13,167 bases of DNA from Thermoplasmata archaeon. Lineage in GTDB: Archaea; Thermoplasmatota; Thermoplasmata; SG8-5. A program made the position numbers and the translations under genes. The notes below the pieces were generated by a model. The model was given only the letters and a program-made list of their open reading frames with translations, was not told the origin of the DNA and searched no databases. The number at the start of each line of letters is the position of its first letter. The stretch's first letter is position 1. The stretch is from NCBI GenBank assembly GCA_030655715.1, contig JAUSPR010000111.1, forward strand, positions 1 to 13,167, given 5' to 3'. Positions 1-5,954 of the stretch are shown here, piece after piece.

Positions 1-1332
1 CAGAATCACCCCATCCCTCACAACCTTCCATATGAGGGTTGAATTATTTGCTGATGCAAGACAATAGAGAATACTGAAATCGTCTGATGGATCTGTGGCT
101 GTATTATTTAGATGCCTGGCAACGACATAAAGATATTTTGAGAATCGCCAGTCATAAAAGGGCATGACATTCACCTGGGTTTCCTGGGTTCGCACTCTGG
201 TATCGAAAACCAAGGTTTGACTGATGTCCTGCGTTGACATCGAATATGCATATCCAGTATCTGAGCCCACAATTATTGTGCTTCCATCCGGTGACATGGA
301 AATATCAGTGAGGCAACCGCCATCGATTTTTTCTTTCGGTTTTTTCAGCTGGTATCCATTTACAGCCAGCTTATCCTCAAGATGCGTCCAGCCACTAACC
401 GCTGTGCCGTTTGAGCCCCATATGCAGTGAATGAGCCCATCGCTTGTCGAAGCATAGATTCTTGCTGGTGTGCTTACAGCAACGGGCGATGTTGACCAGT
501 ATTTATCCGATACTCTGTAAGGCCCATCCCACTCTGGAATTTCTAGGCCGCTAGCCGCGTCAATACCATGGATCAATCCGTCCCTGGAACCAACGAACAC
601 ATATTTTCCATCATCCGAAATTGTCGGCGAGGTTAATGGGTCATTCGAAATATGATTTGTCCAGGCCAGAGTTGGTTGAGTAATATTTGCCTGGCCTGTA
701 ATTGGATTGATCTCCGTTATGCCTCCTCTGAACGCATATAGCGTGCCATTTGTCGTGCTGGCAAAGAACATATCTCCATAATTGAGCGATTGATTTGCAT
801 CTCGTTGATCATAATAATCTATGCCAACCACCTCGCTATTTAAATTATATGACCACGCATTGTTATAAACTGGGGCGAACGCACTTGACGCCTCGACAAA
901 TCCATCCTTGAGGACAAATAATTGGCCATTCTCACAACCAAAGAATATTCGTACGTCGTTTTTATTTAGATCCCCAAAGCTTCCAAAATTGTTCACTAGA
1001 ACCGAAGTGCTTATCCTTGAACTGGAATCAAAGTTCCAGATGTTCTGTCCATCCAATTCATATGCATACAATCCGAGTGGAGATGCTGCCCCATCTCCGC
1101 CAGCAGCGTAAAACCTATCGCATGAATATGTGCTCATCCTGTATGCCATTCCCTGCATTTGTGGCCCATCAGTTCTGATTCCTTCATCGCCATTGAAATA
1201 CGAAGTAATTTCCACTTCATAGGATTCAGCCAGCTCCCTCTCCGGAACATCTGGCCCCTGCAACAGAAATATCCCGACGGTCGCGACCACCACCAGCATC
1301 ACTACAATCAGAACAACAATAGCCTTCCTCAT
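1..1332 (-). CDS. Membrane-anchored PQQ/WD40-like beta-propeller protein (C-terminus cut by window edge)
   Basis: An uninterrupted minus-strand frame of 444 codons runs from ATG at 1332-1330 to the left edge, so the C-terminus is missing. Residues 1-25 are a short basic start (MRKA) followed by a long run of Val/Ile/Leu/Met, which is one N-terminal membrane anchor or uncleaved signal. The rest is predicted to lie outside the cytoplasm. It carries recurring blade-like strands ending in a D/N-G-x-L/I turn. Examples are IFFGCENGQLFVLKDG (about residues 128-143), FFASTTNGTLYAF (about 189-201), VFVGSRDGLIHGID (about 243-256), IYASTSDGLIHCI (about 289-301) and IIVGSDTGYAYSM (about 353-365). These are typical of PQQ-like or WD40-like propellers used for protein or ligand binding. 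No catalytic residues are recognisable. GGAG lies 7 bases before the start, and a TATA-like ATAAATA lies about 40 bases before it. The gene is divergent from the metal-cofactor region and is probably unrelated to it. Confidence 0.85.
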   Translation of the reverse strand, partial: MRKAIVVLIVVMLVVVATVGIFLLQGPDVPERELAESYEVEITSYFNGDEGIRTDGPQMQGMAYRMSTYSCDRFYAAGGDGAASPLGLYAYELDGQNIWNFDSSSRISTSVLVNNFGSFGDLNKNDVRIFFGCENGQLFVLKDGFVEASSAFAPVYNNAWSYNLNSEVVGIDYYDQRDANQSLNYGDMFFASTTNGTLYAFRGGITEINPITGQANITQPTLAWTNHISNDPLTSPTISDDGKYVFVGSRDGLIHGIDAASGLEIPEWDGPYRVSDKYWSTSPVAVSTPARIYASTSDGLIHCIWGSNGTAVSGWTHLEDKLAVNGYQLKKPKEKIDGGCLTDISMSPDGSTIIVGSDTGYAYSMSTQDISQTLVFDTRVRTQETQVNVMPFYDWRFSKYLYVVARHLNNTATDPSDDFSILYCLASANNSTLIWKVVRDGVIL

Positions 1333-1339
1333 GCACTTT

Positions 1340-1377
1340 CTCCATACCCGGGAATACATCCTGATGCGGGTATTTAT
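1340..1377 (-). promoter_or_regulatory. Putative promoter and SD site of the beta-propeller gene
   Basis: On the minus strand ATAAATA (plus-strand 1371-1377) is a plausible archaeal TATA box. It would place transcription start near 1347, giving a leader of about 15 bases that contains GGAG (complement of 1340-1343), 7 bases before the ATG. The assignment rests on spacing and motif only. Confidence 0.4.
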
Positions 1378-1425
1378 GGGTTTTTACCTGAACAATGTAG
1401 GATTAAATGATTTCCCAACAGCATG

Positions 1426-1445
1426 CCCCGCCTGTGAGGGCGGGG
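1426..1445. repeat. GC-rich hairpin A (7-bp stem, TGTGAG loop)
   Basis: CCCCGCC (1426-1432) and GGCGGGG (1439-1445) pair perfectly around the loop TGTGAG. A second hairpin with the same loop lies exactly 75 bases downstream. Neither sits at the end of a gene, so a terminator role is unlikely. Compact CCCCGCC/GGCGGGG hairpins resemble the subterminal palindromes and right-end RNA hairpins of IS200/IS605-type (TnpB) elements. No transposase or TnpB reading frame is present, so this would be a relic at most. Confidence 0.7.
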
Positions 1446-1500
1446 TACTGGTAGCTTATGTTATTGAGTGACAAACACCAATATCAAAACATCCCTAAAA

Positions 1501-1520
1501 CCTCGCCTGTGAGGGCGAGG
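1501..1520. repeat. GC-rich hairpin B, compensated copy of hairpin A
   Basis: CCTCGCC (1501-1507) and GGCGAGG (1514-1520) pair perfectly around TGTGAG, the same loop as at 1433-1438. Relative to the copy at 1426-1445 the stem differs at one pair only: C1428-G1443 there is T1503-A1518 here. The two changes compensate each other. A 10-base palindrome (TGAGGCCTCA, 1524-1533) follows directly. Flanking sequences of the two copies do not match. Confidence 0.7.
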
Positions 1521-1619
1521 ATGTGAGGCCTCATAAACGCTTCCCAGGCCTCCTATTTTGGAAGCTCTTGCACAGGAAAGATTCATCAACCTTTGCAATT
1601 TTGTATTTAAACTTTATAT

Positions 1620-1668
1620 TATGCTCATATGTGCAACAAGTTTAAATACTTCCTCGCATATGAGCATA
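1620..1668. promoter_or_regulatory. Operator-like inverted repeat flanking the DUF134 TATA box
   Basis: TATGCTCATATG (1620-1631) and CATATGAGCATA (1657-1668) form a perfect 12-base inverted repeat separated by 25 bases. TTTAAATA (1641-1648) lies between the arms and is centred about 26 bases before the ATG at 1671, the expected TATA distance for a leaderless archaeal transcript. The right arm ends three bases before the start codon. A protein bound to both arms would cover the TATA box and the transcription start, so repression is the natural reading. The encoded DUF134 HTH protein is the obvious candidate for autoregulation (inference). Confidence 0.65.
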
Positions 1669-1670
1669 TT

Positions 1671-2000
1671 ATGCCCGGAAGACGAGGTAGACATAGATGC
1701 CCTAGATGGGTCACGAATGTGCCAGAAGTGCAATACTTCAAGCCGGCGGGAGTCCCGCTGAGTTCGCTTCAGGCGGTCGATCTGACCGTCGATGAGGTCG
1801 AGATATTGCGATTGGTGGACATAGATGGACTGACCCAGGAAGAAGCGGCCGTTAAGATGGGAATATCGCGACGCACGCTTTGGAACGACCTCATGAGCGT
1901 GAGAAAGAAAGTCGCATATGCACTCGTGAACGGCCAGGCCATACACATCCGCGGAGGCGCCTACACCGTCGCCGGGCCAGATAATGAAAGGAGGAAATAA
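1671..2000 (+). CDS. DUF134 (UPF0251) family HTH DNA-binding protein
   Basis: This 109-residue protein matches the DUF134 family. It has a basic N-terminus (MPGRRGRHRC), the family block around FKPAGVPLSSL, and a sigma-70-region-4-like HTH. The HTH reads L-T-x-D-E-x-E-x-L-R-L-x-D followed by LTQEEAAVKMGISRRTLW (about residues 58-75). A short conserved tail around ALVNGQAIHI ends the family core. Many relatives have a Cys pair near the N-terminus; only Cys10 is seen here. The start at 1671 is chosen because the family begins at this Met and a TATA box sits 26 bases upstream, implying a leaderless mRNA. An upstream in-frame ATG at 1629 would add 14 residues that do not look like the family. DUF134 proteins are commonly neighbours of DUF5320 and NifX-type genes. 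DNA binding is inferred from the fold; the target is unproven. Confidence 0.85.
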   Translation: MPGRRGRHRCPRWVTNVPEVQYFKPAGVPLSSLQAVDLTVDEVEILRLVDIDGLTQEEAAVKMGISRRTLWNDLMSVRKKVAYALVNGQAIHIRGGAYTVAGPDNERRK

Positions 2001-2001
2001 A

Positions 2002-2370
2002 ATGCCATACGGAGACAGAACAGGGCCCTGGGGACAGGGACCAATGACCGGCCGAAGAGCCGGATACTGCGCAGGATACGATCGTCCGGGATACGCGAGC
2101 CAGGGAATGGGCCGCGGTTTTGGAATGGGTTACGGCCGAGGAATGGGCCGTGGACGCGGCCCAGGCCGGGGTTTTGGCCAGGGCTACGGTCGCGGACCCG
2201 GATTCTACGGTCCAACAAGCGAACCGCCCGACCCAAGGTTCATACCGGTTTACAAAGAGCCATCGCCTGAAGAGGAGAAGGTTTACCTGGAGAAACTGGT
2301 CAAGGACCTGGAAGCGGAACTCGGCGACGTGAAAGCGCGAATGAAGGAACTGACCAAAAAAGAAAAATAG
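2002..2370 (+). CDS. DUF5320 family Gly/Arg-rich small protein
   Basis: The 122-residue product opens with the DUF5320 signature MPYGDRTGPWGQGPMTGR followed by GYCAGY. Residues about 30-72 form a low-complexity tract of G-R-G, G-Y-G and G-F-G units. A Pro-rich link follows (TSEPPDPRFIPVY), and residues about 90-122 are a charged helix (EEEKVYLEKLVKDLEAEL...), probably a coiled coil. The single Cys lies in GYCAGY. The ATG at 2002 is preferred over one at 1984 because it starts the family signature and has GGAGG at 1990-1994, 7 bases upstream. The gene follows the DUF134 stop by one base, so the two are surely co-transcribed. No biochemical role is established. The family recurs beside NifX/NifB-type cofactor proteins and MinD-ferredoxin ATPases. 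The repetitive GC-rich DNA here is prone to slippage. Confidence 0.85.
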   Translation: MPYGDRTGPWGQGPMTGRRAGYCAGYDRPGYASQGMGRGFGMGYGRGMGRGRGPGRGFGQGYGRGPGFYGPTSEPPDPRFIPVYKEPSPEEEKVYLEKLVKDLEAELGDVKARMKELTKKEK

Positions 2371-2373
2371 TCA

Positions 2374-2396
2374 GTTTCTCTTTTTATTTTTATATT
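2374..2396 (+). terminator. T-rich terminator after DUF5320
   Basis: A pyrimidine tract with runs of five T (TTTCTCTTTTTATTTTTATATT) starts four bases after the DUF5320 stop. Intrinsic archaeal termination commonly occurs at such U-rich tracts without a hairpin. It marks the end of the DUF134-DUF5320 transcript. Confidence 0.6.
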
Positions 2397-2397
2397 A
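2389..2397 (+). promoter_or_regulatory. Putative TATA box of the Bat-type regulator gene
   Basis: TTTATATTA lies about 36 bases before the ATG at 2429, predicting transcription from around 2419 and a leader of only about ten bases. It overlaps the terminator tract of the preceding unit. No clear SD is present before this start, which fits a very short leader. Confidence 0.4.
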
Positions 2398-2428
2398 GAA
2401 TTGTATTAACTGTAATTGGTAACCATAC

Positions 2429-3061
2429 ATGATGGAAGTCGTCCTCAGGATACGGATGCCCGACAACTGGGTGAAAGATATCGGAAAGGAATTCTCCACC
2501 CCAATTCAATTCATAGAATGTATCCCGCATGGAAAATCCGGAGGGCGAGGCTTGATCAAAATTGATGCCTGCAATGAACTAAATGATAAAATCGTAGAGG
2601 CGATAAGGAACCATCCAGATGTGTGCAAGGTGGAAATATCTCCTGTTAAAAACGGGGGATTGTTGGGGTCTATCGTTACTGACAAATGCGTTGCTTGCAG
2701 GGCTTTGGCTAGCTCTGATTGCTTTATGACGGACGCACTCAGTTTGGGAGATGGCAGGGTTGAATGGAGATTGATCACAGGAGGCGACGGGTCGCTTTCC
2801 GAACTCCTGGAAACACTTGAAGCCAGCGGATGCGAGATCGAGCTTAAAAGCAAAACATCTCTGAGCAACAAGAGTTTGCTTACAACCAGACAGGAAGAGA
2901 TAATAAGGCTGGCCTTTGAGAAGGGATATTATGATTATCCTAAAAAAACCAGCATGAAAGAACTGGCGAAGTTGTTCAATATATCGCAATCCACTTTGGC
3001 AGAAATAATCCAGAGAGGGGAGAGGAAGGTAATGGAACAACAATTCGGGAATAAATTATAG
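2429..3061 (+). CDS. Bacterio-opsin activator (Bat)-like HTH_10 transcriptional regulator with N-terminal Cys motif
   Basis: The 210-residue protein ends in an HTH_10 domain (residues about 151-203). It has the family pattern L-T-x-R-Q-E-E-I-I-R-x-A-F-E-x-G-Y-Y-D-Y-P, then KELAKLFNISQSTLAEIIQR and ERK. This architecture is found in archaeal Bat-type regulators. The N-terminal 145 residues carry CVAC-x7-C (Cys87, Cys90, Cys98) within a block ending DCF, plus VEWRLITGGD. Three closely spaced cysteines suggest a metal, Fe-S or redox sensor (inference). Two Met codons open the frame (2429 and 2432) and either could be used. The gene stands alone between T-rich tracts, just ahead of the Mrp operon, and is the best candidate for its regulator. 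The ligand is unknown. Confidence 0.85.
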   Translation: MMEVVLRIRMPDNWVKDIGKEFSTPIQFIECIPHGKSGGRGLIKIDACNELNDKIVEAIRNHPDVCKVEISPVKNGGLLGSIVTDKCVACRALASSDCFMTDALSLGDGRVEWRLITGGDGSLSELLETLEASGCEIELKSKTSLSNKSLLTTRQEEIIRLAFEKGYYDYPKKTSMKELAKLFNISQSTLAEIIQRGERKVMEQQFGNKL

Positions 3062-3072
3062 TTTGTTTTTAA
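3061..3072 (+). terminator. T-rich terminator after the Bat-type gene
   Basis: GTTTGTTTTTAA directly follows the stop codon. It is a short U-rich tract suited to archaeal factor-independent termination. It is weaker than the tract at 2374-2396. Confidence 0.4.
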
Positions 3073-3080
3073 TCAGATAC

Positions 3081-3096
3081 CCCGATTATAAACGGG
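3081..3096 (+). promoter_or_regulatory. Putative TATA box of the Mrp-led operon
   Basis: ATTATAAA (3085-3092) is the best TATA candidate in the 91-base gap before mrp. It would start transcription near 3115 and give a leader of about 38 bases containing GGGAG (3141-3145), 7 bases before the ATG at 3153. The box is bracketed by CCCG (3081-3084) and CGGG (3093-3096), a small inverted repeat that may be chance. Confidence 0.4.
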
Positions 3097-3152
3097 ATTA
3101 ACTCAAAGACATAGTGTGCCATCCTCAATCCAGTACGATTGGGAGTCACAAC

Positions 3153-3971
3153 ATGGCAAAAGGCACTACAGAAAAGGCAGATGAGAATGCCCGATTAACC
3201 AAAAACCTCAAGAAGATAAAAAATAAGATTCTTGTAATGAGCGGCAAGGGCGGTGTGGGTAAGAGCACTGTCGCAGTCAACCTCGCATTTTCGTTATCTG
3301 ACCAAGGCATGAAAGTGGGAATATTAGACGTGGATATTCATGGGCCCAATGTCCCAAAATTGCTCAATATTGAGGATGCGCAATTAATAGGAGACGAGAC
3401 CGGGCGGTTAACACCGATTTTAGTTCCTCCAGGTTTAAAAGTCATGTCCATGGCATTTCTACTGAAGAGCAAGGACTCACCAGTAATATGGAGGGGACCA
3501 GTGAAGATGGGAGTTATCAAGCAATTTTTATCTGATGTGAACTGGGGTGATTTGGATTATCTTGTAATTGATCTTCCGCCTGGCACCGGCGATGAGCCGC
3601 TCAGTATTGTTCAATTGATTCCAGATGCCACTGGAGCAGTAATAGTCACCACACCACAGGAATTGGCCTTACTTGATTCCCGAAAATCCGTCAGCTTCGC
3701 AAAACAACTGAACTTGCCAGTGATAGGCATTGTTGAAAATATGAGTGGAATGAAGTGCCCTCATTGCAATAAGGAAATCGACCTGTTTAAAACTGGTGGA
3801 GGGGAGATAGCTGCAAAGGAGATGGATGTGCCCTTTTTGGGAAGAATCCCTATAGAGCAAAAAATTGTAGAAATGGGGGACAATGGCGAGCCATTTGTCC
3901 TGAGAGAATTCGAATCAGCAATAGAATTTAGAAAAATCGTTGATAAAATAAAAGATTTCAGGAGGGAATGA
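3153..3971 (+). CDS. mrp: Mrp/NBP35 (ApbC) family iron-sulfur carrier P-loop ATPase
   Basis: The 272-residue product has the deviant Walker A of MinD/Mrp ATPases (GKGGVGKST, residues 31-39), the family strand and switch [10 protein letters not shown] (about 57-66) and DLPPGTGDE (about 140-148). The conserved C-terminal CPHC (Cys202 and Cys205) binds a bridging [4Fe-4S] cluster between subunits in characterised relatives. The family transfers Fe-S clusters to apo-proteins in the cytosol. The N-terminus lacks both the DUF59 domain of bacterial Mrp and the four-Cys motif of eukaryotic Nbp35, as is usual for archaeal copies. The start at 3153 is preferred over an upstream ATG at 3114 because GGGAG lies 7 bases before it and the extra 13 residues are not family-like. 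It is the first gene of the long operon. In Desulfovibrio an Mrp domain is fused to a NifX domain (MrpORP); here they are separate genes. Confidence 0.95.
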   Translation: MAKGTTEKADENARLTKNLKKIKNKILVMSGKGGVGKSTVAVNLAFSLSDQGMKVGILDVDIHGPNVPKLLNIEDAQLIGDETGRLTPILVPPGLKVMSMAFLLKSKDSPVIWRGPVKMGVIKQFLSDVNWGDLDYLVIDLPPGTGDEPLSIVQLIPDATGAVIVTTPQELALLDSRKSVSFAKQLNLPVIGIVENMSGMKCPHCNKEIDLFKTGGGEIAAKEMDVPFLGRIPIEQKIVEMGDNGEPFVLREFESAIEFRKIVDKIKDFRRE

Positions 3972-3974
3972 AAT

Positions 3975-4193
3975 ATGCAAGGCAATCGAATACAAGGCGC
4001 AGGCCAAGGTAGAGGACAGGGACAAGGTGTTGCCCAGGGTGGCGGCAGGGGTCAAGGCGGAGGAACAGGTCAAGGCCTGGGAGGAAGTTGCACCTGCCCG
4101 AAATGCGGATATCAAGAACAGCACCAAAGAGGAGTTCCGTGTTTTGAACGCAGGTGTCCGAAATGCAACCAACAATTAATAAGAAAAGAATGA
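3975..4193 (+). CDS. Gly/Gln-rich miniprotein with C-terminal zinc-ribbon-like Cys motif
   Basis: A 72-residue product in two halves. Residues 1-38 are almost only Gly, Gln, Arg and Ala (GQGRGQGQG type repeats) and are probably disordered. Residues 39-72 hold six cysteines: SCTCPKCGY (Cys39, 41, 44), PC (Cys56) and RRCPKC (Cys61, 64). Two CPKC knuckles suggest a zinc ribbon or rubredoxin-like metal site (inference). GGAGGG (3961-3966) lies inside the end of mrp, 8 bases before the ATG, and only three bases separate the two genes. Translation is therefore coupled and a role beside Mrp is likely. It may be a metal or cluster adaptor, but I know no characterised homologue. It resembles the DUF5320 product upstream only in being Gly-rich and low in complexity. 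Confidence 0.85.
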   Translation: MQGNRIQGAGQGRGQGQGVAQGGGRGQGGGTGQGLGGSCTCPKCGYQEQHQRGVPCFERRCPKCNQQLIRKE

Positions 4194-4227
4194 ATACCGG
4201 AACTAAATAAACATTGGGAGGTATTAC

Positions 4228-5577
4228 ATGAAACAGGCAGACATTGTAGTGATTGGCGGAAGCGCGGCCGGAGTTCCGGCTGCCATTACGGCTAGAAGAC
4301 ATTATCCAGACAAGAGCATCTTGCTGGTGAGAAAAGAGGAACAGGTGCTAATTCCATGCGGTATTCCGTATATATTCGGGACTGTTGGTAAGCCAGAGAA
4401 CAATCTGATCCCAGATGGCGGTTTGATTAACAACAAAATCGACATACTTGTGGATGAAGTTACATCACTGGATCCTGCAGGAAAAAGCATAACCACAGCC
4501 AGCGGCGAGAAAATCGTCTATGACAAGCTCATTCTTGCAACAGGCTCGGAACCTCTGGTTCCGCCAATTCCCGGTATCAATAAGGGAAATGTATTCGCAA
4601 TCCAGAAGGACATAGAATATCTAAGGCATTTACTGACATCAATTGATGGTACCAAGGACCTGGTTGTACTAGGTTGCGGCTTCATTGGCGTGGAATTCGC
4701 TGACGAATGCAAGAAGAACCGGGACATAAATGTGACCATAGTTGAGATGCTGAACCAATGCCTTCAGATAGCATTCGGCGAAAGCGTCTGCAAGTGCTGC
4801 CAGGAAATTGAGGATGCCCTCAAAAAGAGGGGCATCAACATAGTCACCGAGGCAAAATTGGAAGAGGTGCTGGGGAGCGATAAAGTCACAGGAGTGAAGC
4901 TTTCTGACGGTCGTGTCATCAAGGCCGATGCTCTCATCGTAGGCATTGGCGTGAAACCGAACATTGCGCTGGCTACGGCTTCGGGTCTGGAAGCCGACCC
5001 AGGGTTTGGAATTAAGGTGGATTCCAACCAGAGGACAAGCGACCCCGATATATTCGCTGTGGGCGACTGCGCCAGCAAGTTCTCCTTCTTCACGGGAAAG
5101 CCTTCCAAATTATGGCTGGCATCCATCGCAACCTATGAGGCCAGGATTGCAGGCGCGAACCTGTTCAATACCAGACGCAAAAATCAGGGCGTTATTGGGG
5201 TATTTTCCACGGCTATTGATGGGTTGACCGTCGGCATGGCCGGGATGAGCGCAAAGGGCGCAAAGGATTGCGGTTTCGACGTTGCAGTCGGAGAGGCAGA
5301 GGCTCCCAACAGACACCCTGACGGGATGCCGGGCATGGCCAAGATGTGGGTGCGGTTGAACTTCAACAAGTCCAACGGCGAGGTTGTTGGGGGAGCAATT
5401 TGCGGAGGCACTAGTGCAGGCGAGGTCATCAACATAATCAGCGCATGCATCCAGAAGAAGATGACTGCCGATGACATAGCCACTTTCCAGATTGGCACGC
5501 ATCCTGCAGTCACGGCATCTCCGATAGCGTACCAGCTTGTCAATGCGGCTGAAATGGCATTGAAAGAAATGAGGTGA
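4228..5577 (+). CDS. CoA-disulfide reductase / NAD(P)H oxidase-like FAD-dependent pyridine nucleotide-disulfide oxidoreductase
   Basis: The 449-residue flavoprotein has an N-terminal FAD site (VVIGGSAAG, about residues 7-15), a second FAD/NAD motif ILATGSEPL (about 102-110), an NAD(P)H site VVLGCGFIGVEFADE (about 146-160) and FAVGDCA (about 276-282). The single redox Cys44 in LIPCGIPY is diagnostic of the CoA-disulfide reductase/Nox/persulfide reductase group rather than the CxxxxC class. Members reduce CoA disulfide, CoA persulfide, polysulfide or O2 with NAD(P)H, using a Cys-SSCoA intermediate. The C-terminus (about 330-449) matches the dimerisation domain, with a HPAVTASP motif near 425-432. 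Extra cysteines at 188, 190 and 191 (VCKCC) are unusual. GGGAGG (4216-4221) precedes the ATG at suitable spacing. Its place beside Fe-S genes suggests persulfide or thiol handling. The exact substrate cannot be read from sequence. Confidence 0.92.
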   Translation: MKQADIVVIGGSAAGVPAAITARRHYPDKSILLVRKEEQVLIPCGIPYIFGTVGKPENNLIPDGGLINNKIDILVDEVTSLDPAGKSITTASGEKIVYDKLILATGSEPLVPPIPGINKGNVFAIQKDIEYLRHLLTSIDGTKDLVVLGCGFIGVEFADECKKNRDINVTIVEMLNQCLQIAFGESVCKCCQEIEDALKKRGINIVTEAKLEEVLGSDKVTGVKLSDGRVIKADALIVGIGVKPNIALATASGLEADPGFGIKVDSNQRTSDPDIFAVGDCASKFSFFTGKPSKLWLASIATYEARIAGANLFNTRRKNQGVIGVFSTAIDGLTVGMAGMSAKGAKDCGFDVAVGEAEAPNRHPDGMPGMAKMWVRLNFNKSNGEVVGGAICGGTSAGEVINIISACIQKKMTADDIATFQIGTHPAVTASPIAYQLVNAAEMALKEMR

Positions 5578-5581
5578 AATA

Positions 5582-5950
5582 ATGAAAATAGCAATAACAG
5601 CAAAAGGAGACAACTTGGAAGCCGAGGTAGATCCCATATTTGGAAGATGCCAGTATTTTATAATAGTGGACTCAGAAACAATGGAATTTGAGGCTCTGAT
5701 AAATGATAGTGCATCGGCCATGGGTGGAGCCGGACCGCAGGCGGTACAGTTCATATCCAAACACGGGGCAGAGGCCATAATCACTGGCAATCTGGGACCT
5801 AATGCGTCCCAGGCTGTCAATGCAGCAGGTATCAAGGCCTTCACCGGTGCAGGCGGCACTTCAGTAAGAGAAGCACTGGAACAGCAAAAGAACGGCAAAT
5901 TGCAGGAATCAAACTCCGCAACAGTTGGTTCTCATGCTGGAATGAGGTGA
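5582..5950 (+). CDS. NifX/NifB-type dinitrogenase iron-molybdenum cofactor-binding domain protein (first copy)
   Basis: A 122-residue single-domain protein of the NifX/NafY/NifB-C-terminal fold. Family landmarks are MKIAI at the N-terminus, DPIFGRCQYFIIVD (about residues 17-30), GGAGPQAVQFI (about 48-58), ITGNLGPNA (about 67-75) and TGAGGTSVREAL (about 88-99). Relatives bind Fe-S or Mo-Fe-S cofactors non-covalently; the Desulfovibrio orange protein binds a Mo-Cu-S cluster. Only Cys23, in the FGRC block, is present. The short tail after residue 105 ends in SHAGM, where many relatives have a longer His/Gly tail. The SD GAGGTGA (5571-5577) overlaps the preceding stop, so translation is coupled to the flavoprotein. 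No nitrogenase structural genes are nearby, so a general cofactor role is likelier than nitrogen fixation. Confidence 0.92.
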   Translation: MKIAITAKGDNLEAEVDPIFGRCQYFIIVDSETMEFEALINDSASAMGGAGPQAVQFISKHGAEAIITGNLGPNASQAVNAAGIKAFTGAGGTSVREALEQQKNGKLQESNSATVGSHAGMR

Positions 5951-5954
5951 TACA

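Noticed and set aside
1426..1520. CRISPR-like repeat pair
   Set aside because: Only two 20-base hairpin units are present, with no third unit, no regular spacer series and no cas genes.
1629..1670. Upstream ATG at 1629 as the DUF134 start
   Set aside because: The 14 added residues are unlike the family, and they would run through the inverted repeat and TATA box that fit a leaderless start at 1671.
2579..3043. Minus-strand frame opposite the Bat-type gene
   Set aside because: The plus-strand protein has a clear HTH_10 domain. The antisense product has no recognisable motif.
3081..3096. CCCG/CGGG dyad around the mrp TATA box as a firm operator
   Set aside because: Arms of four bases are too short to separate from chance. 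It is kept only as a remark on the promoter.
5110..5898. Long minus-strand frame of 262 codons
   Set aside because: It lies wholly opposite the flavoprotein and first NifX gene, shows no domain pattern and has no promoter or SD. It is a shadow of the coding strand.
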